A stretch of DNA of 12,872 bases, taken from contig WQSU01000034.1 of the NCBI GenBank assembly GCA_009787675.1, positions 1 through 12,872 on the forward strand. The letters are read 5' to 3'. Below the pieces are notes generated by a model. The model saw only the letters and a program-made list of their open reading frames with translations, ran no database searches and was not told the DNA's origin. Source of the stretch: Lentimicrobiaceae bacterium (GTDB lineage Bacteria; Bacteroidota; Bacteroidia; Bacteroidales; WCHB1-69). Numbering within the stretch: the first letter of the stretch is position 1; every line of letters starts with the position of its first letter. Both the position numbers and the translations under genes were made by a program. Below are positions 6,355-12,872 of the stretch, one piece after another.

Positions 6355-7098
6355 TTACCTGCCTTCTACAGTTAAAGTTTTCGTAAACTTTTTTAATGTT
6401 TTTAATAATAAAAAAATGCCTAATGCTATAGAAAAGATAATAATCCAAGGTTTATCAAGATAGAGTTGTTTGGTTGAAACAACAAACCCCACCATTCTAA
6501 ACAGGGTCATGGTGAATACCAAGCCGAAAAAGCCGTTGTATTCACGTTGCAGTACATTTTTCAGAGAAAATTGCAAATCTGCTTTTTTAAACAAAGAAAA
6601 TTTAGGAAAAAATGCAGGGGTTTTGCTTGCCCAATCTACATATCCCTCTCCGAATTTTTTTCTTAAAAACTGTTCTTCAGCGAATATAATTCTTTCATAA
6701 TAAATCCAATAAAAAGCACAAAAGAACAATGTGAACCACACATCGGTTAATAGTAACACGGGTGCGAGCCACATAAAAAAGTTACCCAAATATAAAGGAT
6801 GCCTTACCATTGAATAGATGCCTGCCGTGTTCAACTGCTCTGCAATTTGCCCCGTTCCGGTATTTCTTCCACTTGTGCCTTTGGGCGTAAACCCTACGGT
6901 GAAAATTCTAATCCCCAAACCTAAAAAACCAACGCACAAAAACAGAAAATCCACCCACCAATGATGAATCAAAGCGATGTTGTGATTCAGTAGAAAAACA
7001 TACCATCCGCCTCCTATAATAACGATGAGTAGCGGCAGAAAACTCCTTCTCTTAAAGAGCCAATTACCTTGTTTTTCAAATTCTTCCTGTAAAGCCAT
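6355..7098 (-). CDS. Isoprenylcysteine carboxyl methyltransferase-like membrane protein
   Basis: This protein of about 247 residues belongs to the ICMT/phospholipid methyltransferase superfamily of integral-membrane S-adenosylmethionine-dependent enzymes. Transmembrane stretches are seen near LPLLIVIIGGGWYVFLL and FLFLCVGFLGLGIRIF. The signature is AGIYSMVRHPLYLGNF, then WIYYERIIFAEEQFLRKKFGEGYVDW, which contribute the cofactor site and the paired-Glu region. Two more hydrophobic segments follow at the C-terminus. The frame can be extended to an ATG at 7188, but I chose 7098 because MALQEEFEKQGNWLFKRRS resembles a real N-terminus and the best promoter box (7120-7127) lies between the two ATGs. 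Bacteria lack prenylated CaaX proteins, so the substrate is unknown; lipids or small molecules are possible. It converges on the LtaS-like gene with only 4 nt between stop codons. Confidence 0.82.
   Translation of the reverse strand: MALQEEFEKQGNWLFKRRSFLPLLIVIIGGGWYVFLLNHNIALIHHWWVDFLFLCVGFLGLGIRIFTVGFTPKGTSGRNTGTGQIAEQLNTAGIYSMVRHPLYLGNFFMWLAPVLLLTDVWFTLFFCAFYWIYYERIIFAEEQFLRKKFGEGYVDWASKTPAFFPKFSLFKKADLQFSLKNVLQREYNGFFGLVFTMTLFRMVGFVVSTKQLYLDKPWIIIFSIALGIFLLLKTLKKFTKTLTVEGR
6374..6394 (+). terminator. Candidate intrinsic terminator after the LtaS-like gene
   Basis: AAAGTTT (6374-6380), loop TCGT and AAACTTT (6385-6391) form a perfect 7-bp stem followed by more T residues. It lies 23 bases past the stop codon of the plus-strand gene and inside the last codons of the convergent methyltransferase gene. 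The stem is A/T-rich and weak, and only the plus-strand reading gives a T tail. Confidence 0.35.
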
Positions 7099-7119
7099 GT
7101 CAATTGTATTAATAAGGGG

Positions 7120-7127
7120 CAAAAATA
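7120..7127 (-). promoter_or_regulatory. Candidate -7 box for the methyltransferase gene
   Basis: The minus strand reads TATTTTTG, matching TAnnTTTG, 21 nt before the ATG at 7098. A TTTG lies upstream at 7147-7144 with a 16-nt spacer, close to but shorter than the usual -33 spacing. It supports the 7098 start, because the alternative ATG at 7188 would be upstream of the promoter. The box overlaps one arm of a 9-bp inverted repeat (7114-7122 with 7210-7218). Confidence 0.42.
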
Positions 7128-7191
7128 TTAAAAAACATGACGGCAAATCAGTATAGGTTGTTGACCACCCTATTTCAGAACGATACAATCA

Positions 7192-7269
7192 CTACCTGTG
7201 ACTTGTCCCTTGCCCCTTTTGAATAATCACGTTTCTACGATGCATCTCCACCATTGTCTCCTCCGTCAT
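7192..7269 (-). CDS. Possible 25-residue ORF overlapping the apt stop codon
   Basis: An ATG overlaps the apt stop as ATGA and opens a 25-codon frame (MTEETMVEMHRRNVIIQKGQ, then GTSHR) that ends at TAG. GGAGGAGA lies just inside the frame rather than upstream. I recognise no family. It may be a leftover of a decayed gene or a chance frame; the ATGA overlap with apt is its only support. Confidence 0.15.
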   Translation of the reverse strand: MTEETMVEMHRRNVIIQKGQGTSHR

Positions 7270-7781
7270 TTTACCATAATCAACGACTCTACTCCATATT
7301 CCGCAATTTTTTTTCTGCCGTGTAAAAACGACAATTCCATTAAAAACAGGAAGTTAATATTTTGAGGAGAAAAGCGTTGTACTAATTTTGCGGCGGCAGC
7401 AGCTGTGCCTCCGGTGGCTAAAATATCATCGCAAATTAATACGCGTTGCTGGGGTTTCATAGCGTCTTGGTGAATTTCAATGGTTTCGTACCCATATTCC
7501 AATTCATATTGTTCGGAAAAAGTTTTGTAGGGCAGTTTTCCTTTTTTTCGGAGCGGCACAAAGGGAATGTGTAATGCTAAAGCTAATGCCGGTGCGAAAA
7601 TGTAGCCCCGCGCTTCTAACGCCGTAATCACATCGGGTTGCAAGGTACGCGCCTTTTCTAACAGCTCTTGAAAAAGTTCCTGAAAAGATTCCGCATCATT
7701 TAATACGGTAGTGATGTCAAAAAATTTTACACCTTGCTTCGGAAAATCCTCTACCGTTCTAATTTTTGAAACGTCAAACAT
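7266..7781 (-). CDS. apt: Adenine phosphoribosyltransferase
   Basis: This cytoplasmic purine-salvage enzyme converts adenine and PRPP to AMP and pyrophosphate. The 171-residue protein starts MFDVSKIRTVEDFPKQGVKF, followed by FFDITTVL, the typical Apt N-terminus. The phosphoribosyltransferase PRPP-binding motif is VLICDDILATGGTAAAA (residues 114-130), with paired acidic residues Asp118 and Asp119. LEARGYIFAPALA and VPLRKKGKLP are also Apt landmarks. The frame can be extended to an ATG at 7820, but the extra 13 residues are hydrophobic and not family-like, so I chose 7781. It is transcribed away from the GH20 gene. I found no convincing promoter box in the roughly 108-base divergent gap. Confidence 0.95.
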   Translation of the reverse strand: MFDVSKIRTVEDFPKQGVKFFDITTVLNDAESFQELFQELLEKARTLQPDVITALEARGYIFAPALALALHIPFVPLRKKGKLPYKTFSEQYELEYGYETIEIHQDAMKPQQRVLICDDILATGGTAAAAAKLVQRFSPQNINFLFLMELSFLHGRKKIAEYGVESLIMVK

Positions 7782-7889
7782 AAAAAAGTTAGTTATTAAA
7801 AATTTTGCACAAAAAAACAAATTTTATGATATAAAAAAGAAAAACTGGCAAAAAAACAATTATTTTCGCATCTTTAAAATTTATCCCCA

Positions 7890-9590
7890 ATGAAACATCG
7901 TATCCCCTTTATTTTTATTTCAGATTTTTTTTGCTTTCTGCCTTCTGCTTTCTGCCTTTTGCTTTCTATCCTTTTCCACTCTTGCACCCCAACTCCCATC
8001 GAAAAATCACTAAATCTCGTCCCTCAACCCAATGAAATCCTCGTCTTTGAAGGAGCCTTTATTTTGAACAATAATACCAAAGTGGCTTTTGAGAACATTG
8101 ATCCCCGAAATGCTTCAATGCTATATATTACAAGCGCCTTTAGCAAGTTTTTTGGCATTAGCCCCATTTTCACTGTGCCTGAAAAATGTAATAATAACTC
8201 TATCATTTTCAAAATTAATGAAGAGTATGATGTTGCTTTGGGTGAGGAGGGGTATCGTTTAATGGTTTCCAAAAAAAAGATCAGGGTAGAGGCTAATGCT
8301 AATACTGGGTTGGTATTTGCATGGCAAACGATCTATCAACTCTGGGAAGATATGGTGGATGCAGAGGACTCAATAACAGTTGTTTCGAATGTTGTGATTC
8401 CATGTGTTAAAATTGTTGATGTGCCGCGTTTTGCGTGGCGCGGCGTACATTTGGATGTGTCTCGACATTTTTTTGATGTAGAATTTGTTAAAAAATATAT
8501 TGATGTATTGTCAATGTACAAATTCAACGTATTTCATTGGCACTTAACGGATGACCATGGCTGGCGCATCCAAATTGACAAATATCCGAAATTGACGGAG
8601 ATTGGGGCGTGGCGACCGGAAAGACCCGATTCAGAATGGCGAACCCCACAGCCAAACCGTTCGGGCGAGCCCATGACCTACGGCGGCTTCTATACCAAAG
8701 ACGAGATTCGCGAGGTGGTGGCGTATGCAGCGGCACGGGGCATTAACGTCATGCCGGAAATTGAATTGCCGGGGCACTGCTCCGCAATTTTGGCTTCCTA
8801 TCCCGAATATGCCTGCGACAAATATCCTTACCGCGTGGAGGTGGGCGCTTATTGGCCTCCCAAAGCAATTATGTGCGCCGGAAATCCCGATGTGATGACC
8901 TTTTATAAAGATATTTTGGATGAAATAATTCCATTGTTTCCATTTGAATATATCCACATTGGCGGCGATGAAGCGCTGAAAGGCAATTGGGAAAAATGTC
9001 CTAAATGTTTAGCTAAAGTAGCTATACTCAATCTTGAAAATTTAGAGCAATTGCAAGGTTGGATGGTGCGCGAAATAGAAAGCTACCTCAACACCAAAGG
9101 CAAAAAAATGGCAGGTTGGATCGAAATCATTGATGGTGATTGTAATCCTACTTCTTTAATTTATGCGTGGTTGGGCAAAGAAAAAACGATGGAGGCGATA
9201 ACACGCGGAAATCCCATTGTGCAATGCCCAACTTCTTATTGTTATATAGATTATTATCAAGCAGATAAAAGCACACAGCCCGATGCCATTGGCGGGTTTG
9301 TGCCCATTGGAAAAGTATATAGTTTTGAGCCTGTTTATGAAGGTTTGGATTCTGTACAGGCAAAGCAAATTATGGGCGTGCAATGGAATTTATGGGCAGA
9401 GTTTCTATTCACCTCTAAACAAGTTGAATATATGCTGCTGCCGCGCATTTTAGCAAGCGCCGAAGTGGCTTGGTGCGCTCCCGAAAACAAAAACTGGATG
9501 CGATTTAAAGCAGCATTACCCTATCAAAAAAGACGTTTGAAAGTACTGGGGTACCATTATTGCGATGAGGTGGTAGAAGTATCGGAATAA
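7890..9590 (+). CDS. GH20 beta-N-acetylhexosaminidase, predicted lipoprotein
   Basis: This exo-glycosidase removes terminal N-acetylglucosamine or N-acetylgalactosamine from oligosaccharides by substrate-assisted catalysis. It starts with a signal peptide and lipobox LFHSC (Cys32), so it should be lipid-anchored and face the periplasm or the cell surface. A GH20b-like N-terminal domain (about residues 40-165, from LNLVPQPNEI) precedes the TIM barrel (about 170-520). Barrel motifs are WRGVHLDVSRHF, HWHLTDDHGW from His216, MPEIELPGH, the catalytic HIGGDEALKG with Asp360 and Glu361, and MGVQWNLWAEF. The length of 566 residues fits bacterial members with no additional C-terminal module. TATTTTCG at 7861-7868 is a near match to the -7 consensus, 21 nt before the ATG. 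The signal-peptide codons contain a 14-bp imperfect tandem repeat. Its stop lies 4 nt from the convergent uxs stop. Confidence 0.93.
   Translation: MKHRIPFIFISDFFCFLPSAFCLLLSILFHSCTPTPIEKSLNLVPQPNEILVFEGAFILNNNTKVAFENIDPRNASMLYITSAFSKFFGISPIFTVPEKCNNNSIIFKINEEYDVALGEEGYRLMVSKKKIRVEANANTGLVFAWQTIYQLWEDMVDAEDSITVVSNVVIPCVKIVDVPRFAWRGVHLDVSRHFFDVEFVKKYIDVLSMYKFNVFHWHLTDDHGWRIQIDKYPKLTEIGAWRPERPDSEWRTPQPNRSGEPMTYGGFYTKDEIREVVAYAAARGINVMPEIELPGHCSAILASYPEYACDKYPYRVEVGAYWPPKAIMCAGNPDVMTFYKDILDEIIPLFPFEYIHIGGDEALKGNWEKCPKCLAKVAILNLENLEQLQGWMVREIESYLNTKGKKMAGWIEIIDGDCNPTSLIYAWLGKEKTMEAITRGNPIVQCPTSYCYIDYYQADKSTQPDAIGGFVPIGKVYSFEPVYEGLDSVQAKQIMGVQWNLWAEFLFTSKQVEYMLLPRILASAEVAWCAPENKNWMRFKAALPYQKRRLKVLGYHYCDEVVEVSE
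7929..7967 (+). repeat. 14-bp imperfect tandem repeat in the signal-peptide codons
   Basis: Three successive units read TTTTGCTTTCTGCC (7929-7942), TTCTGCTTTCTGCC (7943-7956, one difference) and a partial TTTTGCTTTCT (7957-7967). They encode part of the hydrophobic core FCFLPSAFCLLLSI. Since 14 is not a multiple of 3, gaining or losing a unit would shift the reading frame. Confidence 0.7.
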
Positions 9591-9594
9591 AGAG

Positions 9595-10536
9595 TTAAAA
9601 ACTTTTAAGTTCGTTTTCAAAATAAGCAATCGTCTTTACAAGCCCATCTCTCAAATTTACCGTAGGTTCCCAATTCAATATTGTTTTGGCTTTTTCAATA
9701 ACCGGTTGGCGCTGCATCGGATCATCTTCTACTTGCGGCAAGTAAACAATTTTTGAGGATGACCCTGTAATATCTATAATCATTTCTGCTAATGCTTTGA
9801 TTGTGAACTCTTCCGGATTGCCAATGTTGATAGGACCAATTACATCATCTTCCGTATTCATCATCGAAATCAATCCTCTGATCAAATCATCACAATAACA
9901 GAAACTACGGGATTGGTTTCCTTCCCCGTAAATTGTAATATCTTTGTTTTGAAGTGCTTGCATAATAAAATTGGAGACTACGCGCCCATCTTCGGGGTGC
10001 ATATTCGGTCCGTATGTATTAAATATCCTAACCACCTTAATTCGCACATTATTTTGATAAAAGTAGTCAAAAAAGAGGGTTTCCGCGCAACGTTTTCCCT
10101 CATCATAGCAAGATCTTTTCCCAATAGGATTAACATTGCCCCAATATTCTTCGGGTTGAGGGTGAATGGTGGGATCGCCGTAAACTTCACTTGTAGAAGT
10201 TTGTAAAATTTTAGCTCTTATGCGTTTAGCCAATCCTAACATATTTATAGCTCCCATCACGGAGGTTTTAATCGTTTTAATAGGATTATACTGATAATGA
10301 ATGGGGGAAGCCGGACAAGCCAAATTATATATCTCATCTACTTCTATAAAGTATGGAAAAGCTACATCGTGTCTAACCAATTCAAAAAAAGGATTTTCTA
10401 ATAAATGGGTGATATTTTTCTTGCGGCCTGTGAAGTAATTATCCAAACAAACTACCTCATTTCCTTGCGACAGCAGTTTTTCGCAAAGATGAGAGCCTAA
10501 AAAACCTGCACCTCCTGTTACTAATATTTTTTTCAT
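9595..10536 (-). CDS. uxs: UDP-glucuronate decarboxylase (UDP-xylose synthase)
   Basis: This cytoplasmic NAD-dependent extended short-chain dehydrogenase converts UDP-glucuronate to UDP-xylose and CO2. The 313-residue protein opens with the nucleotide-binding motif VTGGAGFLGSHL (Gly-rich loop at residues 8-14). Family features are NLACPASPIHYQ, the STSEVYGDP segment with Glu117, the catalytic pair Tyr144 and Lys148 in YDEGK, RIFNTYGPNMHPEDGRVV, and the late EDDPMQRQP motif that separates UXS from other sugar epimerases. It starts 3 nt after the ugd stop on the same strand, so the enzyme that makes its substrate and this enzyme come from one transcript. The end converges with the GH20 gene. 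Confidence 0.94.
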   Translation of the reverse strand: MKKILVTGGAGFLGSHLCEKLLSQGNEVVCLDNYFTGRKKNITHLLENPFFELVRHDVAFPYFIEVDEIYNLACPASPIHYQYNPIKTIKTSVMGAINMLGLAKRIRAKILQTSTSEVYGDPTIHPQPEEYWGNVNPIGKRSCYDEGKRCAETLFFDYFYQNNVRIKVVRIFNTYGPNMHPEDGRVVSNFIMQALQNKDITIYGEGNQSRSFCYCDDLIRGLISMMNTEDDVIGPINIGNPEEFTIKALAEMIIDITGSSSKIVYLPQVEDDPMQRQPVIEKAKTILNWEPTVNLRDGLVKTIAYFENELKSF

Positions 10537-10539
10537 GAT

Positions 10540-11862
10540 TTATTGGGTGTTTTTACCAATGCAAAAATAAGTTACTCCGTTGTTTTTCATTTCTTGATCG
10601 TTATAAATATTTCGACCATCAAAAACAATGGCATTTTTCATCAATGATTTTACTTTTTTCAAATCTAAAATTCGGAACTCAGTCCATTCGGTTACGAGCA
10701 GCATAGCTTCAGCATCTTCCAAAGTTTCATATAGATTTTTACAATAATGAACGGCATTGCCTATTTTGCGTTTAGATTCATCCATTGCCACCGGATCATA
10801 AGCATAGATGACGCATCCGGCTTCATTTAATTTTTCAATGAGAGAGATTGCGGGAGCTTCCCGCATATCATCGGTATTGGGCTTAAAAGCCAAGCCTAAC
10901 AACGCGATTCGTTTTCCTTTCAAATCTCCTTTATAATAAAGATTAAGCTTATCAAACAAGATTGTTTTCTGGCGGTCATTCACTTGTTCCACCGATTTTA
11001 GTATTTCCAAAGAATATCCGTAAGTATCAGCGGTTTTAATTAGGGCTTTCACATCTTTTGGGAAGCAGGAGCCACCATAACCGGTACCGGCATATAAGAA
11101 CTTCGCTCCAATACGGGTGTCGCTACCAATTCCTTTTCTCACCATATTCACGTCTGCACCAACTATTTCGCAAAGATTGGCGATGTCGTTCATAAAGCTA
11201 ATTCTGGTGGCGAGCATAGCATTTGCCGCGTATTTAATCATCTCGGCAGAAGCAATATCAGTAAAAATCACAGGGTGCCCATTTAAAACAAAAGGTGCAT
11301 AAATCTTCTCAAGAATTTGCTGCGCTTTTGGCGAACTAACGCCACAAACAATACGGTCGGGTTTCATAAAATCGTTGATTGCATCTCCCTCTTTGAGAAA
11401 TTCCGGATTAGAAGCCACGTCAAACTCAATGTGAACCCCTCTTTTATCAAGTTCTTGTTGCACAGCATTTCTCACCAACTTGGCAGTTCCTACCGGTACA
11501 GTACTTTTAGTGATGATGAGCACATATTTTTGCATATTTTTCCCAATAGTTTTTGCCACATCAAGCACATATTGTAAATCGGCGCTCCCGTCTTCGTCGG
11601 GAGGAGTTCCAACGGCGGAAAAAACCACGTCCACTTCAGGCATAAGTTCAGCCAAAGAAGTGGTAAAAATCAATCTTTCTTTTTGAATGTTACGCTGTAA
11701 CATATCGTCCAAACCCGGTTCATAAATAGGAGAAATGCCTTGTTTAAGTTTTTCAATTTTATCTTTATCTACATCTACACAGAATAAATTAAGACCTACT
11801 TCCGATAAACAGGTGGCGGTAACTAAACCCACATATCCTGTTCCTACAATTACTATTTTCAT
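10540..11862 (-). CDS. ugd: UDP-glucose 6-dehydrogenase
   Basis: This enzyme oxidises UDP-glucose to UDP-glucuronate with two NAD+. The 440-residue protein starts MKIVIVGTGYVGLV, with the NAD-binding GxGxxG at residues 7-12. The central region includes SNPEFLKEGDAI, the conserved Lys210 and Asn214 in MIKYAANAMLA, and the catalytic Cys266 in GYGGSCFPKD. The C-terminal UDP-binding part shows LLGLAFKPNTDDMREAPA and a final FDGRNIY. Length and motifs are normal. It is first of a two-gene operon with uxs. A candidate -7 box lies 62 nt upstream at 11925-11932, facing away from the glf promoter, so synthesis of UDP-glucuronate/xylose and of UDP-galactofuranose is probably controlled from the same short intergenic region. 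Confidence 0.96.
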   Translation of the reverse strand: MKIVIVGTGYVGLVTATCLSEVGLNLFCVDVDKDKIEKLKQGISPIYEPGLDDMLQRNIQKERLIFTTSLAELMPEVDVVFSAVGTPPDEDGSADLQYVLDVAKTIGKNMQKYVLIITKSTVPVGTAKLVRNAVQQELDKRGVHIEFDVASNPEFLKEGDAINDFMKPDRIVCGVSSPKAQQILEKIYAPFVLNGHPVIFTDIASAEMIKYAANAMLATRISFMNDIANLCEIVGADVNMVRKGIGSDTRIGAKFLYAGTGYGGSCFPKDVKALIKTADTYGYSLEILKSVEQVNDRQKTILFDKLNLYYKGDLKGKRIALLGLAFKPNTDDMREAPAISLIEKLNEAGCVIYAYDPVAMDESKRKIGNAVHYCKNLYETLEDAEAMLLVTEWTEFRILDLKKVKSLMKNAIVFDGRNIYNDQEMKNNGVTYFCIGKNTQ

Positions 11863-11924
11863 TTACTTAATATTTTTTTTTAAGGGCGCGAATGTAATAA
11901 AAAATATAATAATTCTAATTTTAA

Positions 11925-11932
11925 CAAAAATA
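11925..11932 (-). promoter_or_regulatory. Candidate -7 box for the ugd-uxs operon
   Basis: The minus strand reads TATTTTTG, an exact TAnnTTTG match, 62 nt before the ugd ATG. A TTTG at 11950-11947 is a possible upstream element, but the 14-nt spacer is short. The region between this box and the glf box is only 31 bp, so the two divergent promoters would share upstream sequence. Confidence 0.4.
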
Positions 11933-11963
11933 TTATACCTCTTTTTCAAAGTGCTTTTTTTGC

Positions 11964-11971
11964 TATTTTTG
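11964..11971 (+). promoter_or_regulatory. Candidate -7 box for glf
   Basis: The plus strand reads TATTTTTG, matching TAnnTTTG, 22 nt before the proposed TTG start codon. No clear TTG or TTTG -33 element lies at the expected distance upstream. Its position argues that translation starts downstream of about 11978, which leaves the TTG at 11994 as the best start. Confidence 0.4.
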
Positions 11972-11993
11972 CCAGATTTTTAAAAAAATAAAA

Positions 11994-12872
11994 TTGAATA
12001 AAATTACAAATAAAAAATACGATTATATCATTGTTGGTGCAGGATTGTATGGTGCTGTATTTGCTTATGAAGCGGCAAAACGAGGAGCTAAGTGCATGGT
12101 TTTGGAGCGCCGTAATCATATTGGAGGAAATTGTTATACTGAAAACATTAAGGGTATAAATGTGCACAAATATGGTCCCCATATTTTTCACACATCTAAC
12201 AAAGAAGTATGGGATTTTGTAAATCAATTTGTTTCGTTTAACCATTATATCAATACACCTGTTGCCAACTTTAAGGGTGAATTATATAATTTGCCGTTCA
12301 ACATGAATACGTTTTATCAGCTATGGGGGGTGCGTACACCTCAAGAAGCAAAAAACAAAATTGAAGAACAAAAAAAAGAATTTGCTCATATTGTTGAACC
12401 TCAAAATTTGGAAGAACAAGCATTGGTTTTGGGCGGAAAAGATATATACCAAAAATTAATAAAAGGTTATTCTGAAAAACAATGGGGAATGAAAGCAACT
12501 GAAATTCCTGCTTTTGTTATTCGACGATTACCTTTTCGGTTTCGATTTGATAATAACTATTTCAATGACCCTTATCAAGGTATTCCTGTCAATGGTTACA
12601 CAGAGTTGTTTACTAAATTATTGGAAAATGTTGAAGTTAAATTAAATTGTGATTTTTTTGCTGATAAAAAAAATTATTTAACCATGACAGATCGCTTGGT
12701 TTATACAGGTTCTATTGATTCATTTTTTGATTATTGTTACGGAAAATTAGACTATAGGGGTTTGAAATTTGATCACCAACTTATAGAAAATGAAGAAAAC
12801 TATCAGGGAAATGCTGTCATTAACTTCACGGATATTGACACACCCTTTACACGCATAATTGAACACAAACAT
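11994..12872 (+). CDS. glf: UDP-galactopyranose mutase, 3' partial, TTG start
   Basis: This FAD enzyme interconverts UDP-galactopyranose and UDP-galactofuranose, the donor of galactofuranose for surface glycans. The 293 visible codons begin (M)NKITNKKYDYIIVGAGLYGA, with the FAD-binding GAGLYG loop at the usual distance from the start. Family blocks follow: VLERRNHIGGNCYTE, HKYGPHIFHTSNKEVW, YNLPFNMNTFYQLWG, GYSEKQWGM, RRLPFRFRFDNNYFND and YTGSIDSFFDYCYGKLDYR. The window cuts it about 75-90 residues short of the typical length. No in-frame ATG exists before the FAD-binding motif; the next one is inside KCMVLER. TTG at 11994 is therefore the likely start, supported by the -7 box upstream. It is divergent from ugd-uxs, which suggests a shared sugar-nucleotide locus. 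Confidence 0.93.
   Translation, partial: MNKITNKKYDYIIVGAGLYGAVFAYEAAKRGAKCMVLERRNHIGGNCYTENIKGINVHKYGPHIFHTSNKEVWDFVNQFVSFNHYINTPVANFKGELYNLPFNMNTFYQLWGVRTPQEAKNKIEEQKKEFAHIVEPQNLEEQALVLGGKDIYQKLIKGYSEKQWGMKATEIPAFVIRRLPFRFRFDNNYFNDPYQGIPVNGYTELFTKLLENVEVKLNCDFFADKKNYLTMTDRLVYTGSIDSFFDYCYGKLDYRGLKFDHQLIENEENYQGNAVINFTDIDTPFTRIIEHKH

Noticed and set aside
7099..7188. Upstream extension of the methyltransferase to an ATG at 7188
   Set aside because: The extra 30 residues do not look like the family N-terminus, and the candidate promoter lies inside that stretch.
11900..11940. A/T-only inverted repeat (TATAATA with TATTATA) between ugd and glf
   Set aside because: Seven A/T pairs in very AT-rich DNA are expected by chance, and no terminator-like tail or operator symmetry supports it.
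1..12872. CRISPR arrays, tRNA or rRNA genes, insertion sequences, transposases
   Set aside because: I saw no regularly spaced repeats, no recognisable RNA gene, and no transposase or integrase in any frame.

Overview
The window most likely comes from a member of the Bacteroidota. It is AT-rich, Shine-Dalgarno sequences are mostly absent, and several intergenic regions carry the octamer TATTTTTG, which fits the Bacteroidetes -7 consensus TAnnTTTG. It also encodes a recognisable GldD gliding-motility lipoprotein, a protein known only from this phylum. I cannot name the genus. The sequence reads as chromosome, with one short accessory patch.

Layout, left to right. (1) 1-1080 (+): most of a mannose-1-phosphate guanylyltransferase (GDP-mannose synthesis), its start cut off by the window edge. 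(2) About 1081-2450: an accessory patch on the minus strand. It holds a degraded alpha/beta-hydrolase fragment, a RelE/ParE-type toxin with its antitoxin (ATGA overlap, own candidate promoter), and a 140-bp nested imperfect palindrome (2240-2379) with no coding role. (3) 2451-3885 (+): a predicted outer-membrane barrel protein of unknown function, then endonuclease III. (4) 3928-6350 (+): gldD, coupled by ATGA to an LtaS-like membrane-anchored alkaline-phosphatase-superfamily protein. (5) 7781-6355 (-): adenine phosphoribosyltransferase and an isoprenylcysteine-methyltransferase-like membrane protein. (6) 7890-9590 (+): a GH20 beta-N-acetylhexosaminidase lipoprotein. (7) 11862-9595 (-): UDP-glucose 6-dehydrogenase followed, 3 nt later, by UDP-glucuronate decarboxylase. 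(8) 11994-12872 (+): UDP-galactopyranose mutase, probably starting at TTG and running off the window.

How the genes work together. ugd and uxs form a two-gene UDP-glucose to UDP-glucuronate to UDP-xylose pathway. The divergent glf makes UDP-galactofuranose, and the left-end guanylyltransferase makes GDP-mannose. These are sugar-nucleotide donors for surface polysaccharide, so the window probably lies next to or inside a capsule or O-antigen region; no glycosyltransferase or polymerase is visible to prove it. The GH20 lipoprotein, GldD, the barrel protein and the LtaS-like enzyme also belong to the envelope.

I did not find a clear, wholly new multi-gene system. The best leads are the nested palindrome beside the toxin-antitoxin pair, the coupling of gldD to an LtaS-like enzyme with gldE absent, the eroded hydrolase, and the back-to-back ugd/glf promoters.
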